A stretch of DNA of 64,000 nt from Parendozoicomonas haliclonae (GTDB taxonomy: Bacteria; Pseudomonadota; Gammaproteobacteria; Pseudomonadales; Endozoicomonadaceae). The stretch covers positions 558,001 to 622,000 of the forward strand of contig NZ_FWPT01000002.1 in assembly GCF_900174585.1 (NCBI RefSeq), read 5' to 3'. The translations under genes were made by a program, and so were the position numbers. The notes beneath the pieces were generated by a model. It worked only from the letters and a program-made list of their open reading frames with translations, was not told where the DNA came from and did no database searches. Positions 25,652-35,739 of this stretch are shown here, piece after piece (positions within the stretch are counted from its first letter, which is position 1; each line of letters begins with the position of its first letter).

Positions 25652-26107
25652 TTAAGAAGAAATATTCCAGTTGCCGATATCGTCATCGCTGCCGGCAACG
25701 CCATCAGCACCGGCAGAGAAGACATCCAGCTTGCCGAACTGCCCCGGGTTCTGCAGCAGGTAATCATTGCCCCAAGGGTCTTTCGGCAGACGACGGATAT
25801 AACCATCATCACGATAATTGCGTGGCTCAGGAGCACCTGATGGCTTACGCACCAAGGCTTCCAGGCCTTGATCAGTCGATGGATACATCTTGTTTTCCAG
25901 ATGGTACATATCCAGAGAGTTTTCCAGAGCGACGATATCGTGTATCACCTTTTTTTCATCAGCCGTGTCTTTATTACCGATCACATTGGGCACCACCATG
26001 GAGGCCAGAACGCCCAGAATCACAATGACCACCATGATTTCCAACAAGGTGAAGCCGTTCTGCTTACCGCCGGATAAACGACGCAATCTTTTCTTGGAGT
26101 TATTCAT
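25652..26107 (-). CDS. gspG: Type II secretion major pseudopilin GspG
   Basis: The product has 151 residues, the usual length. Prepilin leader ends at NG, then FTLLEIMVVIVILGVLAS with Glu5. The family motifs MYPSTDQGLEALV, LPKDPWGNDY and the Asp-rich calcium loop (SAGADGVAGSDDDIGNW) are intact. GspG builds the pseudopilus that pushes folded exoproteins through the secretin. It lies between gspF and gspH. Confidence 0.97.
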   Translation of the reverse strand: MNNSKKRLRRLSGGKQNGFTLLEIMVVIVILGVLASMVVPNVIGNKDTADEKKVIHDIVALENSLDMYHLENKMYPSTDQGLEALVRKPSGAPEPRNYRDDGYIRRLPKDPWGNDYLLQNPGQFGKLDVFSAGADGVAGSDDDIGNWNISS

Positions 26108-26137
26108 TATTGGTATCTCTTGTACTTCGTTAATTTT

Positions 26138-27358
26138 TTAACCGGCCACCAGCGCATTCAAATCCAGCATCGGTGTCAGAATCGACACCACAATAAACAG
26201 CACCATTCCAGCCATAGACAGAATCAGCAGCGGACCAAATATTCCCAGGGCAATACTTACCTGGTTATCAAAAAGACGATCCTGAGCATCAGCGGCACGC
26301 GCCAGCATGGACTCCAGCTCACCGGATTTTTCGCCACTGGCAATAATGTGCAGCATGGTCGGAGGAAACAGTCGGGTCTGATCAAGTGCATGCCAGAGGC
26401 TTGAGCCTTCACGTACCTTTTCCGAAGCCTGCAAAAGAGCTTCACGGATATGGGTGTTGACCATCACCTCTGCCGAAATTTTCATACCATCCAGCAGCGG
26501 AATATTGCTGCTGGTCAGAATGCTCAGAGTGCGGGCAAAGCGGGATGTATCTACGCCAATCAGCACCGGTCCAATCACCGGCATACGCAATAGGAACTTG
26601 TCGTGTTTCAAGCGCAGAGCGGCAATGCGTAACAGTCGCTGCCGGATCACCAACGCAACAAGCAGACCGGCCAGAATATGTATGCCGTAGTCACGGACAA
26701 AATCACTGATGGCTATCAAGGCCAATGTGCTGGCCGGCAGGTCCTGCCCCAGATGAGCAAACTGTTCCACCACTGTCGGAACAACCGTGGTCAACAAGGC
26801 CGCGACAACACCAATCGCCACCAGAGTAAGAATCACCGGATAGACCATGGCCTGAATCAGCTTGCCCTGAATCTGCTGTCGCTGCTCGTTGTAATCAGCC
26901 AGACGTTCCAGAACCGTATCCAGATGACCTGATTTTTCACCGGCCGCAACCATCGCCCGAAATAAGCTATCGAATGCCTCAGGATAAGCTGACAAACTGT
27001 CCGCCAGAGTCTGCCCTTCCAGCACTCGGGAGCGAATGTTGGTGATCATCGCTTTCAGATGGGCCTTCTGAACCTGGCGACTCAGTGCCTGCAAACACTC
27101 TTCCAATGGAATAGCCGCAGCAACCAGTGTCGCCAGCTGACGAGTGATCAGCGCGATATCAGCCGTTGATGCACGACGCCGAAAGAGCGGTACACGGGTT
27201 TTCACCCGCTCGGTTCGCACGGAACCCGGTGCGACGGATACCGGAGCAAGACCTTCCGAGCGCAGCTGCTGACGAAGCTGGCGAGGTGTATCAGCTTCCC
27301 GGACACCTTTCTTGCTGCGCCCGCGCTGATCCAGGGCTTCAAATTCATACACGGCCAT
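26138..27358 (-). CDS. gspF: Type II secretion inner-membrane platform protein GspF
   Basis: The product has 406 residues with two repeated helical cytoplasmic domains and three membrane segments (near 170, 220 and 375), the standard GspF/PilC design. Motifs AAGEKSGHLDTVLERLADYN and ASGEKSGELESMLARAADAQ are the duplicated family signature. It couples the ATPase GspE to the pseudopilins. It is separated from gspE by only two bases. Confidence 0.95.
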   Translation of the reverse strand: MAVYEFEALDQRGRSKKGVREADTPRQLRQQLRSEGLAPVSVAPGSVRTERVKTRVPLFRRRASTADIALITRQLATLVAAAIPLEECLQALSRQVQKAHLKAMITNIRSRVLEGQTLADSLSAYPEAFDSLFRAMVAAGEKSGHLDTVLERLADYNEQRQQIQGKLIQAMVYPVILTLVAIGVVAALLTTVVPTVVEQFAHLGQDLPASTLALIAISDFVRDYGIHILAGLLVALVIRQRLLRIAALRLKHDKFLLRMPVIGPVLIGVDTSRFARTLSILTSSNIPLLDGMKISAEVMVNTHIREALLQASEKVREGSSLWHALDQTRLFPPTMLHIIASGEKSGELESMLARAADAQDRLFDNQVSIALGIFGPLLILSMAGMVLFIVVSILTPMLDLNALVAG

Positions 27359-27360
27359 GG

Positions 27361-28878
27361 TCAGTCTTCCCGGGTTACACGCAGAACTTCTTCCATGGTG
27401 GTTACACCTGCCAGTACCTTGGCAAAGCCATCCTGCTGAATGCCGGGCATACTCTGGCGAACAGTCGCTTCAATCTCCTGTTCGGACGCGCCGTTATGAA
27501 TCATGGTGCGAACGTTATCGCTGACCAGAAACAGTTCATGAATACCGGTACGTCCGCGATAACCGGTCTGGTTGCAACTCTGGCATCCCTTCGCCTGCCA
27601 AATAGGCTGTTCGCTATTTTCTGAGAGCCCCAAAAGGTGTCGTTCGGCCATACTGGGCTGTCGAGGCTCCCGACACTCACTGCACAATGTGCGTACCAGC
27701 CGCTGGGCCAGCACACCCAGCAGACTGGACGACAGCAGAAACGCTTCCACCCCCATATCCCGTAAACGGGTTACCGCGCCAATGGCGGTATTGGTATGCA
27801 ACGTGCTGAGAACAAGATGACCGGTCAGGGAAGCCTGCACCGCAATCTCGGCAGTTTCCAGATCCCGGATTTCGCCGACCATCACCACATCCGGGTCCTG
27901 GCGGAGAATAGCCCGCAAGCCTCGGGCAAAGGTCATATCAACCCGCGGGTTCACCTGCGTCTGGCCTATACCTTCAAGGTCATATTCCACCGGGTCTTCT
28001 ACGGTCAGAATATTGCGATCGGCCGAGTTAATAGAGCTGAGCCCGGCATACAACGTGGTGCTCTTACCCGAACCGGTAGGGCCGGTCACCAAAATAATGC
28101 CGTGGGGTTTCTGCAGTAGCCCGCTGACCTGCTCACGAATGGTGTCGGTCATCCCGAGGCTGCTCATACTCATCTGTACACTGTTACGGTCCAGCAGTCG
28201 CAGCACGATACGCTCACCATGACGGGAAGGCAGTGTCGAAACCCGCACATCCACAGCCCTACCGCCCAGCCTCAGTGATATACGACCATCCTGAGGAACC
28301 CGCTTCTCGGCAATATCCAGCTTGGCCATTACCTTGATACGGGAAACCAGCAGCGTTGCCAGACGACGCTGTGGGCGCAGAATCTCCCTCAGTACACCAT
28401 CAATACGGAAACGAATAACCAGAGAGTTTTCAAAAGTCTCAATATGAATATCCGAAGCACCATCACGGATAGCTTCGGCCAGCATCACATTAATCATCCG
28501 GATAATCGGCGCGCCATCATCAGCTTCCAGAAGGTCTTCACTGTCTGGCAGCTCTTCCGCCAGACTTTGCAGACCTTCGTCGTTACCAATGGATTGCATC
28601 AACTGACGAGCGACTGAGGAATCCTGCTGGTAAAACGCGCCCAAACGCTGATCAAAATCTTCTTCTGAGAGAACCTGTACCTGAAACGAACCATCCAGCA
28701 CCCGGCGTACTTCACGGAGCGCAGCCGATGCCGGCAGATTCTTGTAATACAGGCAGTAACCAACTTGTGGCTGATAATCCAGCAGCACCCCAAACCGGCT
28801 GGCAAAGGCAAAAGGCAGCTCTACCGCCGAACGTTCACCGCTCTGAATTCCTGCGTTAACTGTGGCTTCAGCCAGCAT
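27361..28878 (-). CDS. gspE: Type II secretion ATPase GspE
   Basis: I start at the ATG at 28878 ([10 protein letters not shown]) preceded by AGGTGG, overlapping gspD by 11 bases; an ATG at 28893 is also possible. The product has 505 residues. Walker [16 protein letters not shown], Asp box, Walker [21 protein letters not shown] and the His box [11 protein letters not shown] are intact. A tetracysteine zinc site (CSEC...CQSC) is near residue 400. It powers pseudopilus assembly from the cytoplasm. Confidence 0.95.
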   Translation of the reverse strand: MLAEATVNAGIQSGERSAVELPFAFASRFGVLLDYQPQVGYCLYYKNLPASAALREVRRVLDGSFQVQVLSEEDFDQRLGAFYQQDSSVARQLMQSIGNDEGLQSLAEELPDSEDLLEADDGAPIIRMINVMLAEAIRDGASDIHIETFENSLVIRFRIDGVLREILRPQRRLATLLVSRIKVMAKLDIAEKRVPQDGRISLRLGGRAVDVRVSTLPSRHGERIVLRLLDRNSVQMSMSSLGMTDTIREQVSGLLQKPHGIILVTGPTGSGKSTTLYAGLSSINSADRNILTVEDPVEYDLEGIGQTQVNPRVDMTFARGLRAILRQDPDVVMVGEIRDLETAEIAVQASLTGHLVLSTLHTNTAIGAVTRLRDMGVEAFLLSSSLLGVLAQRLVRTLCSECREPRQPSMAERHLLGLSENSEQPIWQAKGCQSCNQTGYRGRTGIHELFLVSDNVRTMIHNGASEQEIEATVRQSMPGIQQDGFAKVLAGVTTMEEVLRVTRED

Positions 28879-30949
28879 TGCCCACCTCATCATCGTTCAG
28901 ACGGTGACGGGCTTCGTCGAGCAGCTGTTTGTGGTTGATCTGCCCGGACATATCTTCCGGCAGAACCGGAACCTCGGCATCCGGCATCAGGGCAATACCA
29001 CTCTCCTGCTCAGCCACCTGACGGGCACGGATAAAGCTGTACTTCTGGCCGCTGATTTCTGCTAGTACATTGTCGTCACGCACGATGGTCGGGCGAATAA
29101 ATACCATCAGGTTACGCTTGGTCGTAGTGCTGGACGTTGAGCGGAACAGCGCTCCAATGCCAGGGATGTCCCCCAGCAGCGGCACTTTAGACACACTCTG
29201 CTGAACATCGTCGTCAATCAGACCGCCGATAATCACAGTATCTCCACTGCCTACCATCACGGCCGTCTGTACCTGACGGGTCGAGAAGGTAATGTCGACT
29301 GGCGTAGTGCCATTAATTTTGGAGACTTCCTGGGTGATATTCAGCTTCACTGAATCACCTTCATTCACCTGCGGAAGAATCTCCAGTTTGATGCCGACAT
29401 CTTTCCGCTCAATGGTCTGGAAAGGGTTATCATTATTTTCGCTGGAGGTGGCACCAGTCAGGGTCGGTACTTCATCACCCACAAGGAAGGACGCCTGTTC
29501 ATTATCCAATGTCATCAGGCTGGGTGTGGCCAGCACATTGGACTTAGTAGAGTTACTGACGGCCTGCAGCAGCATGGCCCAGTCACCGGAAGTAACAGCA
29601 AAGGCACCACCGCTCAAAGCTGAGATAGCGTTGGCCAGAGCCGTGTAATCACCGGGCGTATCTGGATTCTTGGTCACGGTGCCATTCTCGCTGACCACCG
29701 TTGTGCCTTTCTTTTCCCGGGCATTGGCCAGCCCCAGTCCTATTTGCCCAATCGGCACGGCATTGCCGTTGGCAAACTGGACAACACCACCGCTGCGACT
29801 GGCAAACTGGGTTGCCAGTGTGATTCCTTCACCATCGAACACTTCCACGATGATGGCTTCAACCAGCACCTGGGCTCGACGAATATCCAGCTGCCGAATC
29901 ACCTGATCCAGCACCTTCATCATATCGGGCTGGGCGGTCACGACCACGGCATTGGTCTGGGCATGCACATTGATATTGAAGTTACGTTTGAGGGCTGCAC
30001 CTTTTTCATCGACAACAGTCTGGCCCACACCTTCCAGCACCGGCTTGATCTCTTCTGCCTTGGCATACTTGAGATAGAAGACGCGGGTATTACCGTAGCT
30101 CTTCTGTTCGGCATCCAGACGACTGATAATCCGGCGGGCATGGGATATCTGGCTGTTAGTACCAGACAACACCAATCGATTGCCTGCCTCGTCAGGCACA
30201 ATGGAAAGGCTGACACCTTTAACCTTCTTACCGCTCTCCTGCTCAAGCGCCATCAGAATGCGCGCCATATCCACAGCGGAAGCATGGTTCAGCTGCACAA
30301 TATCGACCTGCTTACCACCTTCCCTATCAATACGACTGGCGATATCCACCAGCTTCTCGACATTGTTGGCACGGCCAGTCAGCAGCAGAACATTGGAAGG
30401 GGCAAAATGGACGACACTGCCATCGGTATCATTCAGCTGCCGGAGAATCGGTGACATCTCATGAACCGGAACATTTTTAAGTGGCATCACCCAGGTCACG
30501 ACTTCGCTGCCTTCACCCGGTGTCTGACCGTCCGCAACCCGTACGGCAACCATCTTGGCTTTCTTGCCCTGAATCACTTTCATCACGCCGTTGCCAGCAT
30601 CAACCAGCGCATAACCATGAACCTCCAGCACACTCTGGAAAAACTGGTAGTACTGTTCGGCACTCAGGGTCTCATAGGAACGGACCGTGATCTTTCCCTT
30701 CACACCCGGTTCAATAATGATTGTTTTATTCAGGCTGCTGCTGACGGTATTAATAAACTCCTGAATATCCACACTCTGCAGATTGACAGAGTACTGAACC
30801 TGCTGTGCCTGCTGGGCATAAACAGAGGGTGCGGAGAAAAGAACGGAAGCGCACAACAACGAGGTCGACAGAAGCGTCGCAGCGAAGAGAGGACTGCGCG
30901 AGCTCTGCTTATGGCCCCGGTTGGATTCTGGTCGATTAAAATTTGTCAT
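28868..30949 (-). CDS. gspD: Type II secretion outer-membrane secretin GspD
   Basis: I start at the ATG at 30949 ([10 protein letters not shown]), giving 693 residues; an upstream TTG at 31006 would add 19 residues. A signal peptide ends near SVYAQ. N0-N3 domains follow, with the secretin C domain about 380-640 carrying the GspD signature [20 protein letters not shown]. GspD forms the outer-membrane channel. The short C-terminal S domain for pilotin binding is present but no pilotin gene is in the window. Confidence 0.95.
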   Translation of the reverse strand: MTNFNRPESNRGHKQSSRSPLFAATLLSTSLLCASVLFSAPSVYAQQAQQVQYSVNLQSVDIQEFINTVSSSLNKTIIIEPGVKGKITVRSYETLSAEQYYQFFQSVLEVHGYALVDAGNGVMKVIQGKKAKMVAVRVADGQTPGEGSEVVTWVMPLKNVPVHEMSPILRQLNDTDGSVVHFAPSNVLLLTGRANNVEKLVDIASRIDREGGKQVDIVQLNHASAVDMARILMALEQESGKKVKGVSLSIVPDEAGNRLVLSGTNSQISHARRIISRLDAEQKSYGNTRVFYLKYAKAEEIKPVLEGVGQTVVDEKGAALKRNFNINVHAQTNAVVVTAQPDMMKVLDQVIRQLDIRRAQVLVEAIIVEVFDGEGITLATQFASRSGGVVQFANGNAVPIGQIGLGLANAREKKGTTVVSENGTVTKNPDTPGDYTALANAISALSGGAFAVTSGDWAMLLQAVSNSTKSNVLATPSLMTLDNEQASFLVGDEVPTLTGATSSENNDNPFQTIERKDVGIKLEILPQVNEGDSVKLNITQEVSKINGTTPVDITFSTRQVQTAVMVGSGDTVIIGGLIDDDVQQSVSKVPLLGDIPGIGALFRSTSSTTTKRNLMVFIRPTIVRDDNVLAEISGQKYSFIRARQVAEQESGIALMPDAEVPVLPEDMSGQINHKQLLDEARHRLNDDEVGNAG

Positions 30950-31019
30950 CCGAAATATTGTTCTTATAAAAATATTAGAGTTCTGGTTACTAAGGACTAT
31001 TAACAATTAAACATACGAC

Positions 31020-31874
31020 TCAGGTTGAAAGATCAATCTGATAAATCTGCCCCTGTCGCTCTACGGTCAGGGATATCCGGTTTAGTCCCGGAAGGTTCTG
31101 CATAAAAGCCATGGCCTCCTTCTGGGAGGTCAGGTCATAACCATTGATAGAGAGGGCAATATCACCACGCTGGAGTCCGGCTTTATCAAACAGCTCTGGT
31201 CGTGAGCCCGGATTCACCCGGTAACCGACAAGCTCGCCATTCCGTTTCACCGGAGAGATGTTAATCATCTCCATCAAGGAGCCTGGATTATCCAGAACAC
31301 CCTGCTTTAACTCTGGTGCCGTGCGCGATACCTGACGCGTCGGCTGAACATTGCGGGCTATAGCCTTTGGCTGATTGGCTGCACCAGCAAAGAGAATGGC
31401 TTCACGGCGGCCACGGGTTTCTACAATCACCCGCCCCGGTTCAATGGCAATAATCGTGGCATTAGCGCTCTTCAGCTTTTCACCCACCCGGTAACTGCTC
31501 TCCCGGGACTGCTCTTTCAAAATCACCAGAGAGTGTTCGGGGCTGTTGCTCACCAGCATGCCGGTAATACGGGCCTTAATACGGGAAGCAGGCACATTTT
31601 CATTCTCTGCGGGCCGGACTGGTTGCTGGGCGACCGGCCCAAAGATTTCCAGTGAATCCAGAGCCGAATAACGTACCGAGGACGGTATAGATGATATTGA
31701 GTTCTGGTCAGGGCTCCAGGCCGGAGCCTTCCCCGCATCTGCTGCTGGAAACATCACCCAGAAAAGACTGGCCAGCTGATGGGCAAGAATGACCACCAGT
31801 ACGACTTCTATGACAAAAGCAAAACGGGCTTCCGATCTCCGTAACGCCAGGGCCTGTTTGACCTTTGTAAACAT
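31020..31874 (-). CDS. gspC: Type II secretion coupling protein GspC
   Basis: I start at the ATG at 31874 (MFTKVKQALA); a GTG at 31880 is possible. The product has 284 residues with one N-terminal membrane segment (about 18-40), a homology-region domain at about 85-160 and a C-terminal PDZ-like domain (LFDKAGLQRGDIALSINGYD). GspC links the inner platform to the secretin and helps select substrates. It is the first gene of the gspC-M operon. Confidence 0.93.
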   Translation of the reverse strand: MFTKVKQALALRRSEARFAFVIEVVLVVILAHQLASLFWVMFPAADAGKAPAWSPDQNSISSIPSSVRYSALDSLEIFGPVAQQPVRPAENENVPASRIKARITGMLVSNSPEHSLVILKEQSRESSYRVGEKLKSANATIIAIEPGRVIVETRGRREAILFAGAANQPKAIARNVQPTRQVSRTAPELKQGVLDNPGSLMEMINISPVKRNGELVGYRVNPGSRPELFDKAGLQRGDIALSINGYDLTSQKEAMAFMQNLPGLNRISLTVERQGQIYQIDLST

Positions 31875-32133
31875 GGACACTTAAAACACCGGTATCTTTA
31901 TAATTCTGAATTCTGACCTTTCAGCGTCAGCAACTGATAGATTGAATTCCACCAGCGAAACATGAAAGTTTCATGACAGGCCATCTTTTGCAAGAGTGAT
32001 CCGCTCAATACAAGACAAAATTCAAATATTTATTTTTTATACGCACCCGATCGTTTACATAGCATTCACCAGCTACCGAAACAGACATTCCCTCCGGTTT
32101 AATCCTGGAACAGCAAAGCCCCTATAAATTTTT
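31875..32133. other. gspC-phoX divergent intergenic region
   Basis: The stretch holds no ORF. It contains a perfect 7-bp-arm inverted repeat CATGAAA-G-TTTCATG at 31961-31975, about 87 bases upstream of gspC, which could be an operator. The remainder is AT-rich (ATTTATTTTTTATAC near 32028) and presumably holds the gspC promoter. Confidence 0.5.
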
Positions 32134-32178
32134 CTGTCACAGAACAGACATCGAATTGTCATCCAGCTGCCGTTTAAT
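32134..32178 (+). promoter_or_regulatory. Triple Pho box and -10 of the phoX-type gene
   Basis: Three 7-base repeats lie exactly 11 bases apart: CTGTCAC (32134), CAGACAT (32145) and TTGTCAT (32156), matching the PhoB half-site CTGTCAT at 6, 5 and 6 of 7 positions. Ten bases after the last repeat is TTTAAT (32173-32178), a fair -10 at the spacing usual for PhoB-activated promoters. The downstream gene starts at 32226. Confidence 0.75.
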
Positions 32179-32225
32179 TCTTCAGGCCTGATGCTCTCAT
32201 CAATTACAAACCGAAGGATAAAACG

Positions 32226-34322
32226 ATGAGTAGAGATACTTTTGATCCAACGATCTATAACAAGAGTGACAACCAGCCTATCTCCGCAGTTCTGGAAAAA
32301 GAACTGACCCGCCGTGGCATTCTTAAGCGCGGTGGTGCGGTTGCTGCTTTTAGTGCTCTGGCCGGTTTTGGTCTGACTGGCTGCAACGATAATGATTCTG
32401 ATGATGTTGCAACGCCTGCTGAGCCAACTCCACCTGTTGAACAACCTCTGACTCTCGGCTTTGAATCCATTGCCGGCTCCAAAATTGATGCCGTTGCTAT
32501 CCCTGCCGGTTACTCTGCCTTTGTACTGGCACCTTGGGGTACTCCACTGAACGCCAATGCTAACCCATGGAAAGACGACGGAACTAATACGGCTGAAGAT
32601 CAGCTGAACGCCGTGGGCATGCATCACGATGGCATGCACTTCTTCCCACTTGGTGAAGGCACCACAGAAGGTATTCTGTGCATCAACCACGAGTACATTG
32701 ATAGTAGTGCTCTGCACCCGGAAGGCCCAACCGAAAACGACGGTGTTCGTCCAACCGAAGAAGCCCGTAAAGAGATTAACGCTCATGGTGTGTCCGTTAT
32801 CCATATCCGTCTGGAAGACGGTATCTGGGATGTCGTACCTAACAGTGAATACAACCGCCGCTTCACCTCCGGTACTGAAATGGACGTGGCCGGCCCAATC
32901 GCTGACAGCGACAAGAACCTGCTGATCACCAAGTACACCGAAGAGAAAGGCAACGCCAAAATTGCCCGTGGTACCAACAACAACTGCGGTAACGGCCACA
33001 CCCCTTGGGGCACCTACCTGACCTGTGAAGAGAACTGGCCTGGCTACTTCGTTCGCAAGGACGATAAAGAAAACTGGACGGCTGAACAGGTACGTCTGGG
33101 CATCGATGATGAGGAAACCCGTTATCTGTGGGAGACCGTGCCGGCATCAGAAGAGAACGAAACCGGTGAGTTTGCCCGTTTCAACATCACCCCAAGCGGT
33201 GCCGATGCCACAGAAGATTACCGTAACGAAGCCAACGGTCACGGTTATATCGTTGAAATCGACCCTTACACCCCAACATCCCGCGCCGTGAAGCGTACTG
33301 CCCTGGGTCGTTTCCGCCACGAAGACTGCTCCTTCGGCAATGTTGCTGAAGGCAAGCCTGTTGTCTTCTACTCCGGTCACGACGGCCGTTTCGAGTACAT
33401 CTACAAGTTCGAGTCCAAGGAACTGTGGGATCCGGCTGACGCTTCTCCATCCGATCGTCTGGCGACCGGTGCCAAGTACATGAACGAAGGCACTCTGTAC
33501 GTTGCTCGCTTCAGCACGGAAGGTGTTGGCCAGTGGATTGCCCTGACTCCTGATGCGACCACCACCAAAGGTGAGCGTCTGGGTGACGTTGAAGGTTTTG
33601 CAACTGTTGCTGAAATTCTGCTGAACACCCCGGGAGCAGCTGACCTGCTGGGCGCGACGCCAATGGATCGCCCTGAGTGGACTGCCGTTGATCCTAAGAC
33701 TGGCGCCGTTTACGTCACGCTGACCAACAACACCCGTCGTGATAATGAAGACGACGATCCGGACAACGATACCAACGTTGCCAACCCTCGTGCCAACAAC
33801 CGTTTTGGTCACATCATCCGCTGGACCGAAGGTGAAGAGCCTACCAGCTTTGACTGGGAGTTCTTCCTGTTCGGCTCCCCAGCTGCCGGTGACTCCGAGA
33901 CCAACAAGTCTGGTCTGGATTCACTCAACGAACTGGCCAGCCCTGACGGCCTGGCATTCGATGAACGCGGCATCCTCTGGGTTCAGACCGATAACGGTGC
34001 ATCCGAGGTGAAGGATCAAACCAACGACCAGATGCTGGCTATTGTTCCTTCCGAGCTAAAGATGGCTGAAGATGGTTCTCCGGTTGTAAACAGCACTAAC
34101 CAGGATCAGCTTAAGCGTTTCTTCGTTGGCCCTAACGGCTGTGAAGTCACCGGTCTGGCGTTTAACAACGATGACACCAGCTTCTTCGTGAACATCCAGC
34201 ATCCGGGTAACTGGCCGTTCAGCAACAACGCTGCCGAGATTACTCCGGAAGGTACTGAAGTGCGTCCACGTGCGGCAACTGTCGTGATTATGAAAGAAGA
34301 TGGTGGTGCGATCGGCGTTTAA
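32226..34322 (+). CDS. phoX: PhoX-type (DUF839) alkaline phosphatase-like Tat lipoprotein
   Basis: The product has 698 residues. The leader has a twin-arginine motif TRRGILKRGG (28-37) followed by a hydrophobic stretch and a lipobox ending at Cys53 (GFGLTGC), so it is probably Tat-exported and lipid-anchored. The body matches the PhoX/DUF839 family (GILCINHEYID, NNCGNGHTPWGTYLTCEENW, GRFRHEDCSFGN, VYVTLTNNTRR, NIQHPGNW). PhoX enzymes are calcium-iron phosphatases that free phosphate from organic esters. The Pho box upstream supports a role in phosphate starvation. Codon use is noticeably optimised, suggesting high expression. Confidence 0.88.
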   Translation: MSRDTFDPTIYNKSDNQPISAVLEKELTRRGILKRGGAVAAFSALAGFGLTGCNDNDSDDVATPAEPTPPVEQPLTLGFESIAGSKIDAVAIPAGYSAFVLAPWGTPLNANANPWKDDGTNTAEDQLNAVGMHHDGMHFFPLGEGTTEGILCINHEYIDSSALHPEGPTENDGVRPTEEARKEINAHGVSVIHIRLEDGIWDVVPNSEYNRRFTSGTEMDVAGPIADSDKNLLITKYTEEKGNAKIARGTNNNCGNGHTPWGTYLTCEENWPGYFVRKDDKENWTAEQVRLGIDDEETRYLWETVPASEENETGEFARFNITPSGADATEDYRNEANGHGYIVEIDPYTPTSRAVKRTALGRFRHEDCSFGNVAEGKPVVFYSGHDGRFEYIYKFESKELWDPADASPSDRLATGAKYMNEGTLYVARFSTEGVGQWIALTPDATTTKGERLGDVEGFATVAEILLNTPGAADLLGATPMDRPEWTAVDPKTGAVYVTLTNNTRRDNEDDDPDNDTNVANPRANNRFGHIIRWTEGEEPTSFDWEFFLFGSPAAGDSETNKSGLDSLNELASPDGLAFDERGILWVQTDNGASEVKDQTNDQMLAIVPSELKMAEDGSPVVNSTNQDQLKRFFVGPNGCEVTGLAFNNDDTSFFVNIQHPGNWPFSNNAAEITPEGTEVRPRAATVVIMKEDGGAIGV

Positions 34323-34356
34323 TACGCCTTTCGTTCCTACATACTCATGCAAACCA

Positions 34357-34382
34357 AGAGGCCCGGCAAATGCCGGGCCTCT
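34357..34382. terminator. Bidirectional hairpin terminator between phoX and tatA
   Basis: AGAGGCCCGGCA pairs with TGCCGGGCCTCT with a two-base loop. It lies between convergent phoX and tatA genes. T-runs on both sides are weak, so termination strength is uncertain. Confidence 0.65.
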
Positions 34383-34402
34383 CTTCGTTATTACATAACT
34401 TA

Positions 34403-34597
34403 TTATTTTACTTCTGCTTCATGGCTTTCAGTCAGACGGCTGTCATGTTCGTCACTCTTGCCCATACTGTTCCGAAAACCCTTGATCGCACTGCCCAGAT
34501 CACTGCCGATTCCCTTAAGGCGCTTGCTGCCAAACAGCAGGATCACAATCAGCAATATAATCACCAGCTGCCAGGTACTGATTCCACCAAATCCCAT
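34403..34597 (-). CDS. tatA: Twin-arginine translocase subunit TatA/TatE
   Basis: I start at the ATG at 34597 ([20 protein letters not shown]), with GGGAAGAA at -6, giving 64 residues; longer frames add unrelated sequence. The TatA pattern is complete: N-terminal membrane helix, [14 protein letters not shown] hinge, amphipathic helix ([10 protein letters not shown]) and a polar tail. It forms the Tat pore. No tatB or tatC is adjacent, so it is a lone copy, paired with a Tat-dependent phoX and preceded by a Pho-box-like promoter. Confidence 0.93.
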   Translation of the reverse strand: MGFGGISTWQLVIILLIVILLFGSKRLKGIGSDLGSAIKGFRNSMGKSDEHDSRLTESHEAEVK

Positions 34598-34654
34598 AAT
34601 TTCTTCCCGTTTATTATTACGTTGTACAGGTCCAGACCTGCCAATCCCTGAAGA

Positions 34655-34688
34655 ATTGTCCGTGGGAAAGATGTAGGAAATATGACAA
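34655..34688 (-). promoter_or_regulatory. Pho-box-like promoter of tatA
   Basis: On the minus strand TTGTCAT-ATTT-CCTACAT (34688-34671) fits the PhoB box CTGTCAT-N4-CTGTCAT at 6/7 and 4/7 positions, followed at exactly ten bases by GACAAT (34660-34655) as a -10. The spacing is the same as in the phoX promoter. The weaker second half-site leaves real doubt. Confidence 0.5.
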
Positions 34689-34778
34689 ACCCACCTCCGA
34701 TTGGCGCAGGTCGGGTCGCACAGCTGGTGTTTTCTGTTATAACCCTCAGTCAGCCCCTCAAGAACCAGAGATGTCAGC

Positions 34779-35666
34779 ATGGCGGATCCCGAAGTATCGC
34801 AGAATGTTATCCTCAGTCACCTGAACGAACTCCCTGTTCTTCATATCAAAAACAAGTCCGCAACAGCCAGCATCGCCCTGCAGGGAGCGCATGTTTACGA
34901 GTATCAGCCACACGGCCAAAAGCCGATGCTGTTTGTCTCCGATGAGGAGCCGTTTAAAAAAGGATCCGCTATCCGCGGTGGGATTCCCATCTGCTGGCCC
35001 TGGTTTGGCGCTCACCCTGACGGAGCCAAACATCCGGAGTATCCATCCCATGGGTTCGCCCGCACCACAGAATGGGAGTGGGAGGTGCTGGAAGATGGTG
35101 AGGAGCGCACGGATATACGACTATGGATGGAAACAGACGGCAAGAACCCGGCCTTCCCGTTCCCGGTACTGGTTGAACTGCTGGTATGTGTCGATCAGAA
35201 CCTCAGCCTCTCTCTTACTACCAACAATTTGGGTTCACAGCCTTTCACACTGACCCAGGCCATGCATACCTATTTCTCCTGCAACAATATCGCCGATGTG
35301 CAGCTGCATAATCTGGAAGGCTACACCTACTATGATTCCCTGAGCCTGAATCAGGGCGCCATTACCGATGAGTTCCGCTTTGACCGGGAGATCGACTGGG
35401 TGGTTCTGGATGATGGTCAGCCGGTAGGTTTCGGCGGGCTGGGCCACTGGGATATCAATATGCGGCGCAAGGGCAGCAACTCACTGGTGATCTGGAACCC
35501 ATGGATTGAGAAATCCAAAACCCTCAGTCACTTCCGGGAAGAAGAGTACAAACAGATGTTCTGTGTGGAGGCGACCAATACTTCTGAAGACAGTCGTATT
35601 GTATTGCCGGAAGGCAGCCAGACCTTATGCCTCTCCCTTGAATATCAGGAGCCAGCCGGGCTTTAA
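34779..35666 (+). CDS. D-hexose-6-phosphate mutarotase (YeaD family)
   Basis: The product has 295 residues, family length. The galactose-mutarotase-like fold is shown by [21 protein letters not shown], the catalytic-His region [10 protein letters not shown] and VIWNPW near residue 240. It interconverts anomers of glucose-6-phosphate in the cytoplasm. It is divergent from tatA and is probably an independent gene. It ends at a strong terminator shared with the next convergent gene. Confidence 0.88.
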   Translation: MADPEVSQNVILSHLNELPVLHIKNKSATASIALQGAHVYEYQPHGQKPMLFVSDEEPFKKGSAIRGGIPICWPWFGAHPDGAKHPEYPSHGFARTTEWEWEVLEDGEERTDIRLWMETDGKNPAFPFPVLVELLVCVDQNLSLSLTTNNLGSQPFTLTQAMHTYFSCNNIADVQLHNLEGYTYYDSLSLNQGAITDEFRFDREIDWVVLDDGQPVGFGGLGHWDINMRRKGSNSLVIWNPWIEKSKTLSHFREEEYKQMFCVEATNTSEDSRIVLPEGSQTLCLSLEYQEPAGL

Positions 35667-35685
35667 GTCCGTACGTTAAAAGCAA

Positions 35686-35719
35686 AAGGCGCTGGTCATG
35701 TAATGATGACCAGCGCCTT
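35686..35719. terminator. Bidirectional Rho-independent terminator
   Basis: A 14-bp perfect stem, AAGGCGCTGGTCAT (35686-35699) with its complement (35706-35719), has A-rich and T-rich flanks. It separates the convergent mutarotase and acyl-CoA ligase genes. Confidence 0.85.
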
Positions 35720-35739
35720 GTCTTTAACCAGAACCGTTA

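Noticed and set aside
32073-32999. Minus-strand open frame of 308 codons
   Set aside because: It lies fully antisense to the clear phoX gene and has no recognisable protein features or ribosome-binding site.
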